Assembly (NCBI GenBank): GCA_002408185.1
Contig: DHQV01000049.1
Coordinates: 1 to 25,410, forward strand
Direction: 5' to 3'
Origin: Deltaproteobacteria bacterium UBA5329
GTDB lineage: Bacteria; Desulfobacterota; Syntrophorhabdia; Syntrophorhabdales; Syntrophorhabdaceae
DNA length: 25,410 bases
In this document: piece after piece, positions 1-7,918 of the stretch
Position numbering within the stretch: the first letter of the stretch is position 1
Layout of the letters: each line of letters starts with the position of its first letter
Notes under the pieces: model-generated
Seen by the model: only the letters and a program-made list of their open reading frames with translations
Told to the model about the DNA's origin: nothing
Database searches by the model: none
Translations under genes and position numbers: made by a program

Positions 1-36
1 GCGGTTCGGCCAATGGTTCCCGCTATCAGGGCCCAT

Positions 37-79
37 GGAGGACTTTCACCTCCGGGTCAGTGCGCCCTGCCGGGCGCAC
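37..79. repeat. two adjacent hairpins of an apparent intergenic repeat
   Basis: Two inverted repeats lie 6 bases apart. The first is GGAGG (37-41) pairing with CCTCC (49-53) around a 7-base loop. The second is a perfect 8-bp stem, GTGCGCCC (60-67) with GGGCGCAC (72-79), around a TGCC loop. Neither is followed by a T-run on the side needed for a simple terminator. The tight pairing and lack of coding context suggest a REP-like dispersed element or the end of a mobile element; this is inference. Nothing else is recognisable in bases 1-155 apart from the terminator at 81-117. Confidence 0.4.
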
Positions 80-80
80 G

Positions 81-117
81 AAAAAAACGCCGCAGGTCAT
101 GCCTGCTACATTTTTTT
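81..117. terminator. bidirectional intrinsic terminator
   Basis: An A7 run (81-87), a GCAGG/CCTGC stem (92-96 with 102-106, loop TCATG) and a T7 run (111-117) form a symmetrical hairpin that could stop transcription in both directions. It lies 39 bases past the stop of the leftward M50 protease gene, so it probably ends that operon. It could also end any rightward gene located before base 1. The stem is only 5 bp, but the flanking A and T runs can extend it. Confidence 0.55.
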
Positions 118-155
118 ACGCAATTGTTTATTGAATACCCGGGAATGAACCGGCA

Positions 156-977
156 CTAACGAGACCATCCTGCCTGCTGAAGGAGATTTTTGATGGTCAC
201 TTCAGGAAAAGGTGCCGGTATGAACGAAAGTATGAAAACGACAAGCATGAGGACCGCCAGTTTCTTACGCCTGCCGTCAAGCGCTGTTTCTGCATCAAAC
301 GGCCTCGGATGGTTACGGCCAAAGATCATGAGAAGGATGACCAGTGTAAGCCAGCCCACATTATGGAGTATTGCCAGGATACTCAAGGCAAAGATAACAC
401 CGTAAAAGACCCACTTACTCTGGCGGCCGAATACGGCGTATACGATATGTCCCCCGTCAAGTTGACCGACCGGGAGCAGGTTGAGCGATGTTACGAAAAG
501 CCCGACCCAGCCAGCATAAGCGAGGGGATGCAGCAACAGCTCGTATCCTTTGGGGATCTCGCCTACAAGCAGTGGTTCGAGCATCTTGAACAGAAGCGGT
601 TCGCCAAGCTCCATATAAGATGCCGGCGGGACGCCGGAAATCTTTGTGATGGTGGAAAGCTTTATGCCCGCGATGATGAAAGGGATTGCCACGATAAAGC
701 CGCTTAAGGGGCCTGCGATCCCGATATCGAAAAGGGCTTTTCTGTCCGTAACAACCCCCTTCATCTTGATCAAGGCGCCAAACGTGCCAAAGGGAGGCAG
801 CGGCAAAGGTATAAAGAACGGCAATGTGCTTGGGATACCGTGGCGGCGCGTCATGATGTAGTGGCCCATTTCGTGGCACAGGAGGATCGTCATAATGGCA
901 CAACTGTAAAGATAGCCACCGACGAAGACAGTTGAGATTATGGTCACCAGAAATAGCAGTATGTGGAGAAAGATCAT
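156..977 (-). CDS. membrane-embedded M50 (site-2 protease family) zinc metalloprotease
   Basis: Predicted intramembrane zinc metalloprotease of 273 residues. The zinc-binding HEMGH motif is at residues 35-39 in a hydrophobic N-terminal segment. The second family motif, NLLPVGQLDGGH (166-177), supplies the third zinc ligand, Asp174. Hydrophobic stretches near residues 1-30, 85-107, 150-180, 190-220 and 240-257 indicate a multi-pass membrane protein. No PDZ domain is present between the two motifs, unlike RseP, so it belongs to the smaller PDZ-less type often annotated as site-2 protease family protein. The ATG directly follows the holA stop codon (TAAATG), so it is almost certainly co-transcribed and translationally coupled. 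Its substrate cannot be told from sequence. It is probably the last gene of its leftward transcript, with a terminator at 81-117. Confidence 0.88.
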   Translation of the reverse strand: MIFLHILLFLVTIISTVFVGGYLYSCAIMTILLCHEMGHYIMTRRHGIPSTLPFFIPLPLPPFGTFGALIKMKGVVTDRKALFDIGIAGPLSGFIVAIPFIIAGIKLSTITKISGVPPASYMELGEPLLFKMLEPLLVGEIPKGYELLLHPLAYAGWVGLFVTSLNLLPVGQLDGGHIVYAVFGRQSKWVFYGVIFALSILAILHNVGWLTLVILLMIFGRNHPRPFDAETALDGRRKKLAVLMLVVFILSFIPAPFPEVTIKNLLQQAGWSR

Positions 978-1940
978 TTAAACCTTGAGCAAGCCGTACT
1001 CTATGAGAGTGCGGTCATGTTTCGTACCCGTCTTTATTTTTACGTCCAGCAAACATAAGAACTCATAAAAATCGACAAGGCTTTGTCGCGGCAGCTTGCG
1101 CGATGTCGTGAACAGCTTATATGCATAATAGGGATGCTGGAAAGGGAGGTAACGTTTTTTGACGGATGTCTCGATATCGATCCCTTCCTTCCATCGTTTG
1201 AAAGCGGGCGCAAAGGCGGGATAGGCTCGCGCATCCGCAACATGGGGTTCGAGGTCTTTTGCCTGGATCAAAAGACGCATCTGATTGACGAGGTAGCTGT
1301 GTATCGCGAGGATATGCTGGCCATTTTCCACCAACCCCTCGAAAATGTTCAGGACCTCCTTCTTGTCCATCCGGGAAAACGCATCGAAAAGCACCATTAA
1401 AGTGTCTTCATGGGTTTCGGCAACGACAATGTTGATATCCTTCGAATCGATGGTTGTTCTGTCGCCGACATAGCCGATAAGCTTCAGGACCTCCTGGTCC
1501 AATATCGATTCATCGCGTATCCTTGACGTCAACAAGGCAAAAGCTTTGTCGGTCATTTTCTTGTCATTGCGTTTGAGGGCTGTCAGCACCCTTTTCCTGA
1601 TCCTCTTGTCCCTGTCCTTTTCCAAGACTACAGGACGGGCTTCAAGCAGATCGCATACCTCGCGTGATTCCGATGTCAGGTATACAATGAGTCCCGCCCT
1701 TTCCTTCAAGAGGTCGAGATTTGGCTTCAACGACCGTATGTCCGCAGCGGATGGATCTATCAACGCTATGACAAGGTTACCGGCAAGAAAAAGATTCGAG
1801 GATTTTTCAATGATGATCTGCCTGAGGTCTTTGCCCTGCGCGATCGCGATGGCCGGGTGGTCATTGAACCGGCTGGCGAGAATATGAATGTCCTCGACGA
1901 TGTTCTCTTTTGCCCCCAGGGCAATCAAAATTGCACTCAT
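978..1940 (-). CDS. holA: DNA polymerase III subunit delta
   Basis: Clamp-loader delta subunit, which opens the beta sliding clamp at the replisome. The 320 residues carry the typical HolA central and C-terminal blocks: LFDAFSRMDKKEVLNIFEGL (about 185-204), followed by an alpha-helical collar region ending in a block with HPYYAYKLF and KTGTKHDRTLIEYGLL. The N-terminus is shorter than in typical HolA proteins (about 340 residues), and the usual opening 'YLLYGEE' strand is not recognisable. Either the N-terminus has diverged or the true start differs. The gene lies 92 bases downstream of the carboxyltransferase gene and is contiguous with the M50 protease gene (TAAATG). A plausible promoter lies at 1949-1977, so close to the ATG that a transcript from it would be nearly leaderless. 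Confidence 0.85.
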   Translation of the reverse strand: MSAILIALGAKENIVEDIHILASRFNDHPAIAIAQGKDLRQIIIEKSSNLFLAGNLVIALIDPSAADIRSLKPNLDLLKERAGLIVYLTSESREVCDLLEARPVVLEKDRDKRIRKRVLTALKRNDKKMTDKAFALLTSRIRDESILDQEVLKLIGYVGDRTTIDSKDINIVVAETHEDTLMVLFDAFSRMDKKEVLNIFEGLVENGQHILAIHSYLVNQMRLLIQAKDLEPHVADARAYPAFAPAFKRWKEGIDIETSVKKRYLPFQHPYYAYKLFTTSRKLPRQSLVDFYEFLCLLDVKIKTGTKHDRTLIEYGLLKV

Positions 1941-1948
1941 GCATGCTT

Positions 1949-1977
1949 AGGATATCATCGGCAGGCTTCGTTTTCAA
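1949..1977 (-). promoter_or_regulatory. candidate sigma70 promoter for holA
   Basis: On the minus strand, TTGAAA (1977-1972), a 17-base spacer and TATCCT (1954-1949) match the sigma70 consensus moderately. The predicted start of transcription would fall within a few bases of the holA ATG at 1940. It is either a leaderless-type arrangement or a chance match. Confidence 0.35.
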
Positions 1978-2032
1978 CAGAAAGACTTGTCCCACCCGCC
2001 TAAAACACTTGTGCGTGGTAAAGCCCTGCAGA

Positions 2033-3409
2033 CTATTTCCCGTACTTTTTTTTCAGGAATTCAAGGCCAGTCATCGGATACAGGGCATAGATCAGGATAT
2101 CGCCCGTGTCCCGGGTCATATCCTTCAATGCCTCTCTGGCAGCCGGCATTTCCGGTTGAAGTATATCGGCCGGGCGTACATCTATAGGAGCCGTCCCTAA
2201 GTGATACCCTTTGAGCGCCTTTGCCCTTATTTCTTCATTGACGGCACCCGGCGGCTGGCCGTACAGCCCGTAGAAATAATCCTTAACCTCATTCGAGATC
2301 ATCTTATAGCGCCCCATGATCACGTTGAAAACTGACTGAACGCCGACGATCTGGCTCGATGGCGTGACGAGCGGGGGAAACCCCATATCTTTTCGTGTCC
2401 TTGGTATCTCCTCAAATACCTCGTCCAACCTGTGAAGCGCCTTCACCTGGTCCAGCTGACTTGCAAGGTTCGTTATCATCCCGCCCGGGATCTGATGCAC
2501 GATGACACTGATATCATTACCGGCATAGTGCGTGGCGTCGGCAAACGAACGTAATTTTGTCGGAATGATGCTTTCGAGATAATGGTCGACCTCCGAGATC
2601 AGGCCAAGGTGGAGCCCTGTTTCATACGGGCTGTCCGTCAGAGCGACAATGAGGGGTTCCACGGGGGCATGGGACGACCGGTACGAGAAGGGCGCGAGAC
2701 AGGTATCGATGCCGTCAGCACCGGCTTCGATCGCATTTATGATGGACATGGATGCCATGCCGCTCGTGTAGTGTGTGTGAAGATGGACAGGGATAGCAAC
2801 GCTTTCTTTTAACCGGGAGATAAGGTCGAATGAATCGAAAGGCGAAAGAATACCGGCCATGTCTTTTATACACAGGGAATGGGCCCCCATGTCTTCTATC
2901 TGCCGGGCTTTGTCCACATAATATTCCATAGTGTAGATCGGGCCGCCCAGCCTTCTTTCCGTCAGCGAATAACAGATCGTTCCCTGGACATGCGCGCCGC
3001 ATTTTTTGATGGCATTATACGCCGCCCTGCAATTACGCTGGTCGTTAAGAGCATCGAAAACACGAAAAATATCTATCCCAACCTCGCAGCAATGCTCTAT
3101 GAAGGCCTCGACAACATCATCGGCATAATTACGGTATCCAACCAGATTCTGCCCCCGAAGAAGCATCTGGAATTTTGTTCTCGGCATTTTTTCTTTCAGA
3201 AGCCGTACCCTTTCCCATGGGTCTTCGTTCAGAAACCGGGTCATGACATCGAAGGTGGCCCCGCCCCACATCTCTATCGAGTAAAAACCGACGGAATCCA
3301 ATTTTTCAGCAATCGGAAGCATGTCCTCTGTCCGCATGCGTGTTGCAAAAAGGGACTGCTGTCCATCTCTCAAGGTGAGGTCAGTTATCTTTACGGGTTT
3401 TTTCTCCAT
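2033..3409 (-). CDS. oadA: carboxyltransferase subunit (pyruvate carboxylase subunit B / oxaloacetate decarboxylase alpha / 5S type) without biotin domain
   Basis: A 458-residue HMGL-like TIM-barrel carboxyltransferase. It moves a carboxyl group between carboxybiotin and a 2-oxoacid such as pyruvate/oxaloacetate. The metal-site signature TLRDGQQ is at residues 12-18, the carbamylated-lysine motif IKDMAGIL has Lys182, and the metal histidines are in HLHTH (209-213). A C-terminal PYC_OADA domain runs to the end. The C-terminal biotinyl domain with its MKM motif, found in full-length OadA (about 590-600 residues), is absent. The protein must therefore work with a separate biotin carrier and biotin carboxylase, as transcarboxylase 5S and two-subunit pyruvate carboxylases do. 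The exact acceptor cannot be told. The start is supported by AGGGAGC about 7 bases upstream, and a good promoter lies at 3436-3464. Confidence 0.85.
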   Translation of the reverse strand: MEKKPVKITDLTLRDGQQSLFATRMRTEDMLPIAEKLDSVGFYSIEMWGGATFDVMTRFLNEDPWERVRLLKEKMPRTKFQMLLRGQNLVGYRNYADDVVEAFIEHCCEVGIDIFRVFDALNDQRNCRAAYNAIKKCGAHVQGTICYSLTERRLGGPIYTMEYYVDKARQIEDMGAHSLCIKDMAGILSPFDSFDLISRLKESVAIPVHLHTHYTSGMASMSIINAIEAGADGIDTCLAPFSYRSSHAPVEPLIVALTDSPYETGLHLGLISEVDHYLESIIPTKLRSFADATHYAGNDISVIVHQIPGGMITNLASQLDQVKALHRLDEVFEEIPRTRKDMGFPPLVTPSSQIVGVQSVFNVIMGRYKMISNEVKDYFYGLYGQPPGAVNEEIRAKALKGYHLGTAPIDVRPADILQPEMPAAREALKDMTRDTGDILIYALYPMTGLEFLKKKYGK

Positions 3410-3435
3410 TTTTCTGCTCCCTTTTTAAAGTCTGC

Positions 3436-3464
3436 ATTACATCATGGCAACTGTGAAAAATCAA
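3436..3464 (-). promoter_or_regulatory. sigma70-type promoter for the carboxyltransferase gene
   Basis: On the minus strand, TTGATT (3464-3459), a 17-base spacer and TGTAAT (3441-3436) are followed after about 25 bases by the AGGGAGC ribosome-binding site and the ATG at 3409. Spacing is ideal, with four to five of six matches per box. It drives transcription away from the tRNA gene. Confidence 0.5.
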
Positions 3465-3501
3465 TGGAAATTTTCGTTCAAGTCTGCTATTTTAATGCCT
3501 A

Positions 3502-3577
3502 CGGGATGTAGCTCAGCATGGTGTAGAGCGCTTGCTTCGGGAGCAAGAGGCCGCTGGTTCAAATCCAGTCATCCCGA
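3502..3577 (+). tRNA. tRNA-Pro (anticodon CGG)
   Basis: A complete cloverleaf. The acceptor stem is CGGGATG (3502-3508) with CATCCCG (3570-3576), all seven pairs. The D-arm is GCTC/GAGC, the anticodon stem is CTTGC/GCAAG around loop TTCGGGA (anticodon CGG at 3538-3540), and the T-arm GCTGG/CCAGT has a TTCAAAT loop. The discriminator base is A3577 and CCA is not encoded. The CGG anticodon reads proline codon CCG. A weak possible promoter is TGGAAA (3465-3470), 17 bases, TATTTT (3488-3493). No clear terminator follows. Confidence 0.95.
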
Positions 3578-3667
3578 TAAAAACTCTCCTGACCCTTCAA
3601 TAACAAGTCAAGCAAGCACGATTTTTAATAGTCCGCACGGCGGGCCGTCATCAAAAAGTATTACACT

Positions 3668-3738
3668 TTGCATGTCATATTCACTACACAACTTATAATA
3701 CCCGGCGTGACAGACACCGCGATATCCGACGGGATATC
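3668..3738 (+). promoter_or_regulatory. candidate promoter and leader inverted repeat of the isomerase/inositol operon
   Basis: A perfect TATAAT (3694-3699) has a TTGCAT (3668-3673) upstream, but the 20-base spacing is longer than optimal. Downstream, GATATCC (3721-3727) and GGATATC (3732-3738) form a perfect 7-bp inverted repeat with a 4-base centre. It sits in the 5' leader, before the GGGGGA ribosome-binding site (about 3748-3753) and the ATG at 3759. The repeat could be an operator or a leader hairpin; no known riboswitch fold is recognisable. Confidence 0.35.
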
Positions 3739-3758
3739 CTATATGTCGGGGGAATTCT

Positions 3759-4643
3759 ATGAAACTTGGCTTCAGTACAAATGCCTTTGTACGCCATAAC
3801 CTTATAAATGCTATAACATTCATAGCCGCATGCGGGTATACGGGAATAGAGATCCTTGCGGACAAACCCCATCTCTTTGCCGCCAGTGTGGACAACAGGA
3901 AGCTGGAGGAGATCAAAAGAAGGATCGTGGATGAGGGACTCACCGTATCGAATCTCAACACGAACACCGTAATGGGATTTTTCGCCAGTCCGATCCCCGA
4001 AACCATATTCGAACCCTCGCTATCCAATCCTTCAGAATCAGTCCGGAATTTCAGGATCGAATACTCAAAAAAGTGCATTGACATGGCATATTCTCTTGGT
4101 GCCCCGTCCATCAGCATAACATCGGGCCGCCCGGTCCCCGGCATTTACCCGGAGGAATCCTTCGAGATACTTGCAGGGTCCATTCGCACGATCACCACAT
4201 ATGCAGAAGAAAATAACATCAGGATTGCCATGGAATACGAGCCGGGGCTTCTTATAGAGTCTGCGCCGGAACTGGCAATGCTTATTGATGCCGTCGATCA
4301 TCCTCTGTTCGGCGCTAACCTTGATGTCGGGCATTCGTGGGTGGCTGGCGAAGATCTTTCGGATGTTATCGAGCTTCTCGGTAAATCGATCTTCCATATT
4401 CATCTTGAAGATATCCGCGGAAGGAAACACTACCACCTTATCCCGGGACTGGGTGATCTGGATTTTCGGCATATATTCGATCTTTTATCATCGTCGGGTT
4501 ACACGGGGTTTGTAACCGTCGAGCTGTACACGTACCCGCAAAAGCCTTACGAAGCAGCACAAAAAGCGATAGAATATTTGCAGCATTTCTCGATTCCCGA
4601 ATATGATGCGTGCCTCGATGCCGACATGAGGCTGAAGTCATGA
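3759..4643 (+). CDS. sugar phosphate isomerase/epimerase family TIM barrel (copy 1)
   Basis: A 294-residue xylose-isomerase-like TIM barrel (AP endonuclease 2 superfamily). Family metal-ligand positions are visible: Glu in the MEYEPGLLIE strand, Asp and His in NLDVGHSW, a His in the HIHLEDI strand, and Glu in VELYTY near the end. Such proteins isomerise or epimerise sugars, sugar phosphates or inososes; the substrate is unknown here. The next gene is a clear paralogue with the same motifs in the same order, so the pair arose by tandem duplication. Both are translationally coupled to an inositol-3-phosphate synthase gene, which suggests work on inositol- or cyclitol-derived intermediates (inference). 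The start has a GGGGGA site 5 bases upstream. A 4-base ATGA overlap joins it to the next gene. Confidence 0.8.
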   Translation: MKLGFSTNAFVRHNLINAITFIAACGYTGIEILADKPHLFAASVDNRKLEEIKRRIVDEGLTVSNLNTNTVMGFFASPIPETIFEPSLSNPSESVRNFRIEYSKKCIDMAYSLGAPSISITSGRPVPGIYPEESFEILAGSIRTITTYAEENNIRIAMEYEPGLLIESAPELAMLIDAVDHPLFGANLDVGHSWVAGEDLSDVIELLGKSIFHIHLEDIRGRKHYHLIPGLGDLDFRHIFDLLSSSGYTGFVTVELYTYPQKPYEAAQKAIEYLQHFSIPEYDACLDADMRLKS

Positions 4644-5467
4644 ACTTTGCCTTCAGTTCCAATGCATTTCGGCGGTATAACCTAATCGATGCGATGCAGG
4701 CGATTGCGCACACAGGCTATCGGGGTGTGGAGATCATGGCCGATATCCCGCATGCATACCCCCCCGACATGACTTACAGTGAAATTCGCCGTATCCGCAA
4801 CGTCCTCAGAAAGTGTCATCTCGAGGTATCGAATATCAACGCCTTTGAATTGTGGGCTCAGGGCGACACATACCACCCGTCATGGATCGAAAAGGATCCG
4901 GCACTGAGAAAAATGCGTCTCGACCACACATTGAGGGTCATCGATCTGGCACAGGAACTCGAGTGTCCGAACATATCGGTTGAGCCGGGCGGCCCTGTCG
5001 ATTCAGAAGTTGTCGACGACCCGCATGCCGTGTTTATCGAGGGCCTCTGGAAAATATCGGACAGGGCCCGCAAGGCTGGCGTCCGCGTGCTGATCGAACC
5101 GGAGCCCGGACTTCTCATAGAAAATAGCTGTCAATTCCTCGATCTTCTGCAGCATCTCGACCCGGATGTCTACGGGCTCAATTTTGATATCGGCCATTTT
5201 TTTTGTGTAGGTGAAAACCCTGCACACCTCACAGGCACGCTTCATCATATGACACATCACTATCATCTCGAAGATATAGCGGCCTCCCGGGTCCACGAAC
5301 ATCTCCTTCCCGGTTATGGGGCCATAAATATCAGGGAAGTGTTGAATGCGATCGACCGAACCGGCTACAGCGGTTTCGTGACAGTCGAACTGTATACCTA
5401 TGAGGACCGCCCGGTCGAAGCGGCACGATTGGCATTCAAGTACCTAGAATCTATAGGGTGTGGTTAA
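4640..5467 (+). CDS. sugar phosphate isomerase/epimerase family TIM barrel (copy 2)
   Basis: A 275-residue paralogue of the preceding protein. The N-terminus (FSSNAFRRYNLIDAM) mirrors FSTNAFVRHNLINAI of copy 1. The IEPEPGLLIE, NFDIGH, YHLEDI and VELYTY blocks hold the same metal-ligand positions. An upstream in-frame GTG at 4610 is possible, but the ATG at 4640 is preferred: it overlaps the previous stop as ATGA and gives an N-terminus that aligns with copy 1. Two non-identical barrels in one operon could act on successive intermediates or form a heteromer. The substrate cannot be inferred. One base separates its stop from the next ATG. Confidence 0.8.
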   Translation: MNFAFSSNAFRRYNLIDAMQAIAHTGYRGVEIMADIPHAYPPDMTYSEIRRIRNVLRKCHLEVSNINAFELWAQGDTYHPSWIEKDPALRKMRLDHTLRVIDLAQELECPNISVEPGGPVDSEVVDDPHAVFIEGLWKISDRARKAGVRVLIEPEPGLLIENSCQFLDLLQHLDPDVYGLNFDIGHFFCVGENPAHLTGTLHHMTHHYHLEDIAASRVHEHLLPGYGAINIREVLNAIDRTGYSGFVTVELYTYEDRPVEAARLAFKYLESIGCG

Positions 5468-5468
5468 G

Positions 5469-6683
5469 ATGAGAGATATCGGCGTCATGCTCGTAGGTGT
5501 CCTCGGTCATCTATCGTTGGTCATCCTGACCGGGGCCTCGTTGCTGAAAAAAGGATTATATCCTGCAACCGGTATGGTGACCGCGCGGGATGAATTTAAC
5601 GCGCTCGGTTTGATCGATCCAGGCAAGCTTGTCTTCGGAGGCTGGGATATCCGCTTCGGAAGTCCAGAGGAAAAAGCACGCCAGTATCTCGTAGACACCT
5701 TGCTCATCGACGCCGGGCATTTCAGGGCCGTTGCCGACGATCTCAAGGCTGTCGAAAGACACATATTCGCGGGTACATATATGAATTGCGGAAAAACGAT
5801 CGGTGCCCTGGCGGATACACAAGGCTGCATGTCCCAGATCGCCGCACGCGATATATTTGAGAGACTGCGCGGAGATATACGGGACTTCCGTTCACGCGCC
5901 GACGTCGATAATGTCATTGTCGTAAACCTTGGATCGACCGAACCTCCGCTCCCGGTCAGCGAGGAGCATCACTTTTCACCGGATGCGGTATTACGATGTG
6001 TCAATGATGACAGACAGGAGTTCCTCCGGGCAGGCACCCTGTACTCAATGGCGGCAATACAGGAAAATTGCGCCTATATTAATTTCACCCCGTCAAGCAG
6101 CGCCCTGCTTCCCGGCATCGTGAGACTCGCTGAAAATATGCGGGTTCCAGTCATGGGAAATGATGGAAAAACAGGGGAAACGCTCGTTAAATCAGCATTA
6201 TCGTCAATGTTCCGTTCAAGAAATCTCGAGGTTTTAAGCTGGGAAGGCTTCAATATTCTGGGAAATATGGATGGAAAAGTGCTCGATGATCAGGAGAACA
6301 GGCAGTCCAAGATCGAAAGCAAGGATGCCCTTCTTCCTTCCATTCTCGGGTATACCCCCCATACGCATGTTCATATTGGTTACGTACCGTCCCTCGGGGA
6401 CCAAAAAACAGCGTGGGACTTCATTCATTTCAAGGGATTCCTCGAAGCTAAGATGTCTCTCCAGTTCATATGGCAGGGATTTGATTCGATCCTTGCAGCA
6501 CCTTTGGTTCTCGATATAGTACGGCTTGTCGAATTCGCGCTAAGATCGGGGGAATACGGGCTTATGCCCCACCTGGCTTCTTTTTTCAAAGCTCCCTTGG
6601 GTGTTCACGAACATCGTCTGCACGAACAATTCCGCATTCTGTCCAATTACGTCTCAGCCCGTACCGACCGTGGGCCTGTGTAA
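5469..6683 (+). CDS. inositol-3-phosphate synthase family protein (archaeal-like type)
   Basis: Predicted NAD-dependent conversion of glucose 6-phosphate to 1D-myo-inositol 3-phosphate, or a related cyclisation, in 404 residues. Diagnostic blocks are GGWDIRFGS near the start, NLGSTEPPLP, YINFTPSSSALLPG, GNDGKTGETLVKS (230-242, with catalytic-site lysines), NILGNMDGKVLDDQENRQSK, and DFIHFKGFLEAKM followed by a helix-rich C-terminus. The organisation resembles short archaeal enzymes more than the eukaryotic type. The N-terminal dinucleotide loop reads VGVLGHLS, where family members usually keep small residues, so cofactor binding or activity may differ. The ATG at 5469 has AGGGTG 9 bases upstream and is preferred to the GTG at 5460. 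The role may be inositol lipid, compatible-solute or secondary cyclitol synthesis together with the two TIM barrels. Confidence 0.85.
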   Translation: MRDIGVMLVGVLGHLSLVILTGASLLKKGLYPATGMVTARDEFNALGLIDPGKLVFGGWDIRFGSPEEKARQYLVDTLLIDAGHFRAVADDLKAVERHIFAGTYMNCGKTIGALADTQGCMSQIAARDIFERLRGDIRDFRSRADVDNVIVVNLGSTEPPLPVSEEHHFSPDAVLRCVNDDRQEFLRAGTLYSMAAIQENCAYINFTPSSSALLPGIVRLAENMRVPVMGNDGKTGETLVKSALSSMFRSRNLEVLSWEGFNILGNMDGKVLDDQENRQSKIESKDALLPSILGYTPHTHVHIGYVPSLGDQKTAWDFIHFKGFLEAKMSLQFIWQGFDSILAAPLVLDIVRLVEFALRSGEYGLMPHLASFFKAPLGVHEHRLHEQFRILSNYVSARTDRGPV

Positions 6684-6692
6684 CCCAAACAT

Positions 6693-6920
6693 TGCCGCCG
6701 GCTGCTCCTCAACGGTCTTAGCCCTGCATCTTTCGAATGCATGGTCCGCACCATAAACAGCCATGAAGGAATGACCATCCTCCTCATTGAAAAGAATGCA
6801 AACACGGCCCTCGAGTATGTTCATTACGTATTCTTGCTTGAGAATGGGAAGGACGCACATGCGGACAAGCCCGAGGTTATTAAACGGGACAAAAGGATAC
6901 AAGAGGTCTACCTTGGTTTA
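6693..6920 (+). pseudogene. remnant of a branched-chain amino acid ABC transporter ATPase (LivF C-terminus)
   Basis: The plus-strand frame reads LLLNGLSPA, then MTILLIEKNANTALEYVHYVFLLENG and IQEVYLG. This follows the C-terminal third of LivF ATPases (typically LLLLDEPS-GLAP, GVTILLVEQN, VLETG, VKEAYLG). The DEPS part of Walker B appears to have been lost in a short in-frame deletion. Everything upstream (Walker A, Q-loop, signature) is absent, because the gene abuts the end of the inositol phosphate synthase gene. No start codon with a ribosome-binding site is present. It is a dead fragment left by deletion or rearrangement; no other liv genes are in the window. Confidence 0.7.
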
Positions 6921-6946
6921 TCAGGCAATATTTCTACCTTAAGACT

Positions 6947-7918
6947 CTACTCAAGCCCCTCCTTAAGAACCCTGTTGAGGTCGGCAAGCAAGCGGTCATA
7001 GTCCCCTGCTCCCTGCCTGAGCGCCGTCCCGAGGTCAACGGTAGTTCCGTGGACCTCATAGACAGAGAGCGTCGACGCGGTGCCTTTGAGGGTGTGGGCC
7101 TTTGCGGCGGCAAGGTCAGGGTCGCCATTTTCGATGCTAGTTCTGATGTCGCCGGGGATTGAAACATTCTTTTTGAAGAACCCGGCTAGGAGCTTCTTAT
7201 AGAGGTCCTCTTTCCCCATGAGGCGCTTTATCCACGCCTTGACGTCGATGCCGGGGATGGTCAGGGAAACATGGGGGGAGGTACGGGTCGAGACGGTTGG
7301 TCGGGAGCCGTGCCGGTGCCGACCTTAAGTCAGCGGTTAAGGATGGCAGTAAGGACGTTAGGCCTATAGGCTTCGAGATGTAGTCGTCCATGCCGGCTTC
7401 GAGGCAGGCCTCCCGGGTGCCTTCCATCGCGTGGGCGGTCATCGCGATGACAGGAACCGCGAGATTCTTCACGCGCAGAAGCCGGGTTGCTTCGTATCCC
7501 CCATACCGGGTTATCTAGATGTCCATGAGGATGATGTCGTGGGGGACGTGAGGGCAATCTCTACCGCTTCGCGGCCGCTTACCGCATGGATGACGGAAGC
7601 GCCAGCGTCCTTTAAGATCTCGACCGCGACCTCCGCATTTATCTGGTTACCTTCGGAGAGGAGGACGCGAACACCGGGAAAACCACCCATGGTGACGGAC
7701 GGCAGGGGACCCGCTGCGAAGTCGAGGACCGCCTTGTCCACCATGGGATAGTCAAAGCCTATGGTAAAGGTAAACTCATTGCCGTGTCCTGGCTCGCTCG
7801 TGGCCTTGAGGTCCGATCCCATGAGGTTCAGGATCTGGCGGGATATGGACAACCCGAGGCCGGTTCCGCCGTACTTGCGGGGTGATCGAGTCATCCGCCC
7901 GAACCCCATCCTCCATCT
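6947..7918 (-). pseudogene. decayed hybrid histidine kinase (HATPase - REC - Hpt remnant)
   Basis: Read leftward, broken frames give the end of a sensor kinase ATPase domain (RKYGGTGLGLSISRQI, the G2 box), then a receiver domain (VRVLLSEGNQINAEVA; ILMDI; PVIAMTAHAMEGTREACLEAG; DDYISKPI), then an Hpt domain with AHTLKGTAS holding the phospho-acceptor His. The reading frame changes at least three times: near the ADDSIT segment before the G2 box, between EIALTSP and VPHDIILMDI, and after SKPIG. An in-frame TAG follows ILMDI where the family has a glutamine. The PAS/HAMP/HisKA half is missing. The order ATPase-REC-Hpt is that of BarA/ArcB-type phosphorelay kinases. The multiple lesions make this a clear pseudogene, although the Hpt part alone (6947-7219) remains open. 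Confidence 0.85.

Noticed and set aside
2879..3511. 210-codon plus-strand open frame running into the tRNA
   Set aside because: Antisense to the carboxyltransferase gene and ends against the tRNA-Pro gene. No coding features.
3578..3758. Possible riboswitch upstream of the isomerase operon
   Set aside because: Only a simple 7-bp inverted repeat is visible. No known aptamer core could be recognised.
6741..7001. Possible small gene with ABC-transporter similarity
   Set aside because: Only the C-terminal part of LivF is present and Walker A and the signature are absent, so it is listed as a pseudogene.
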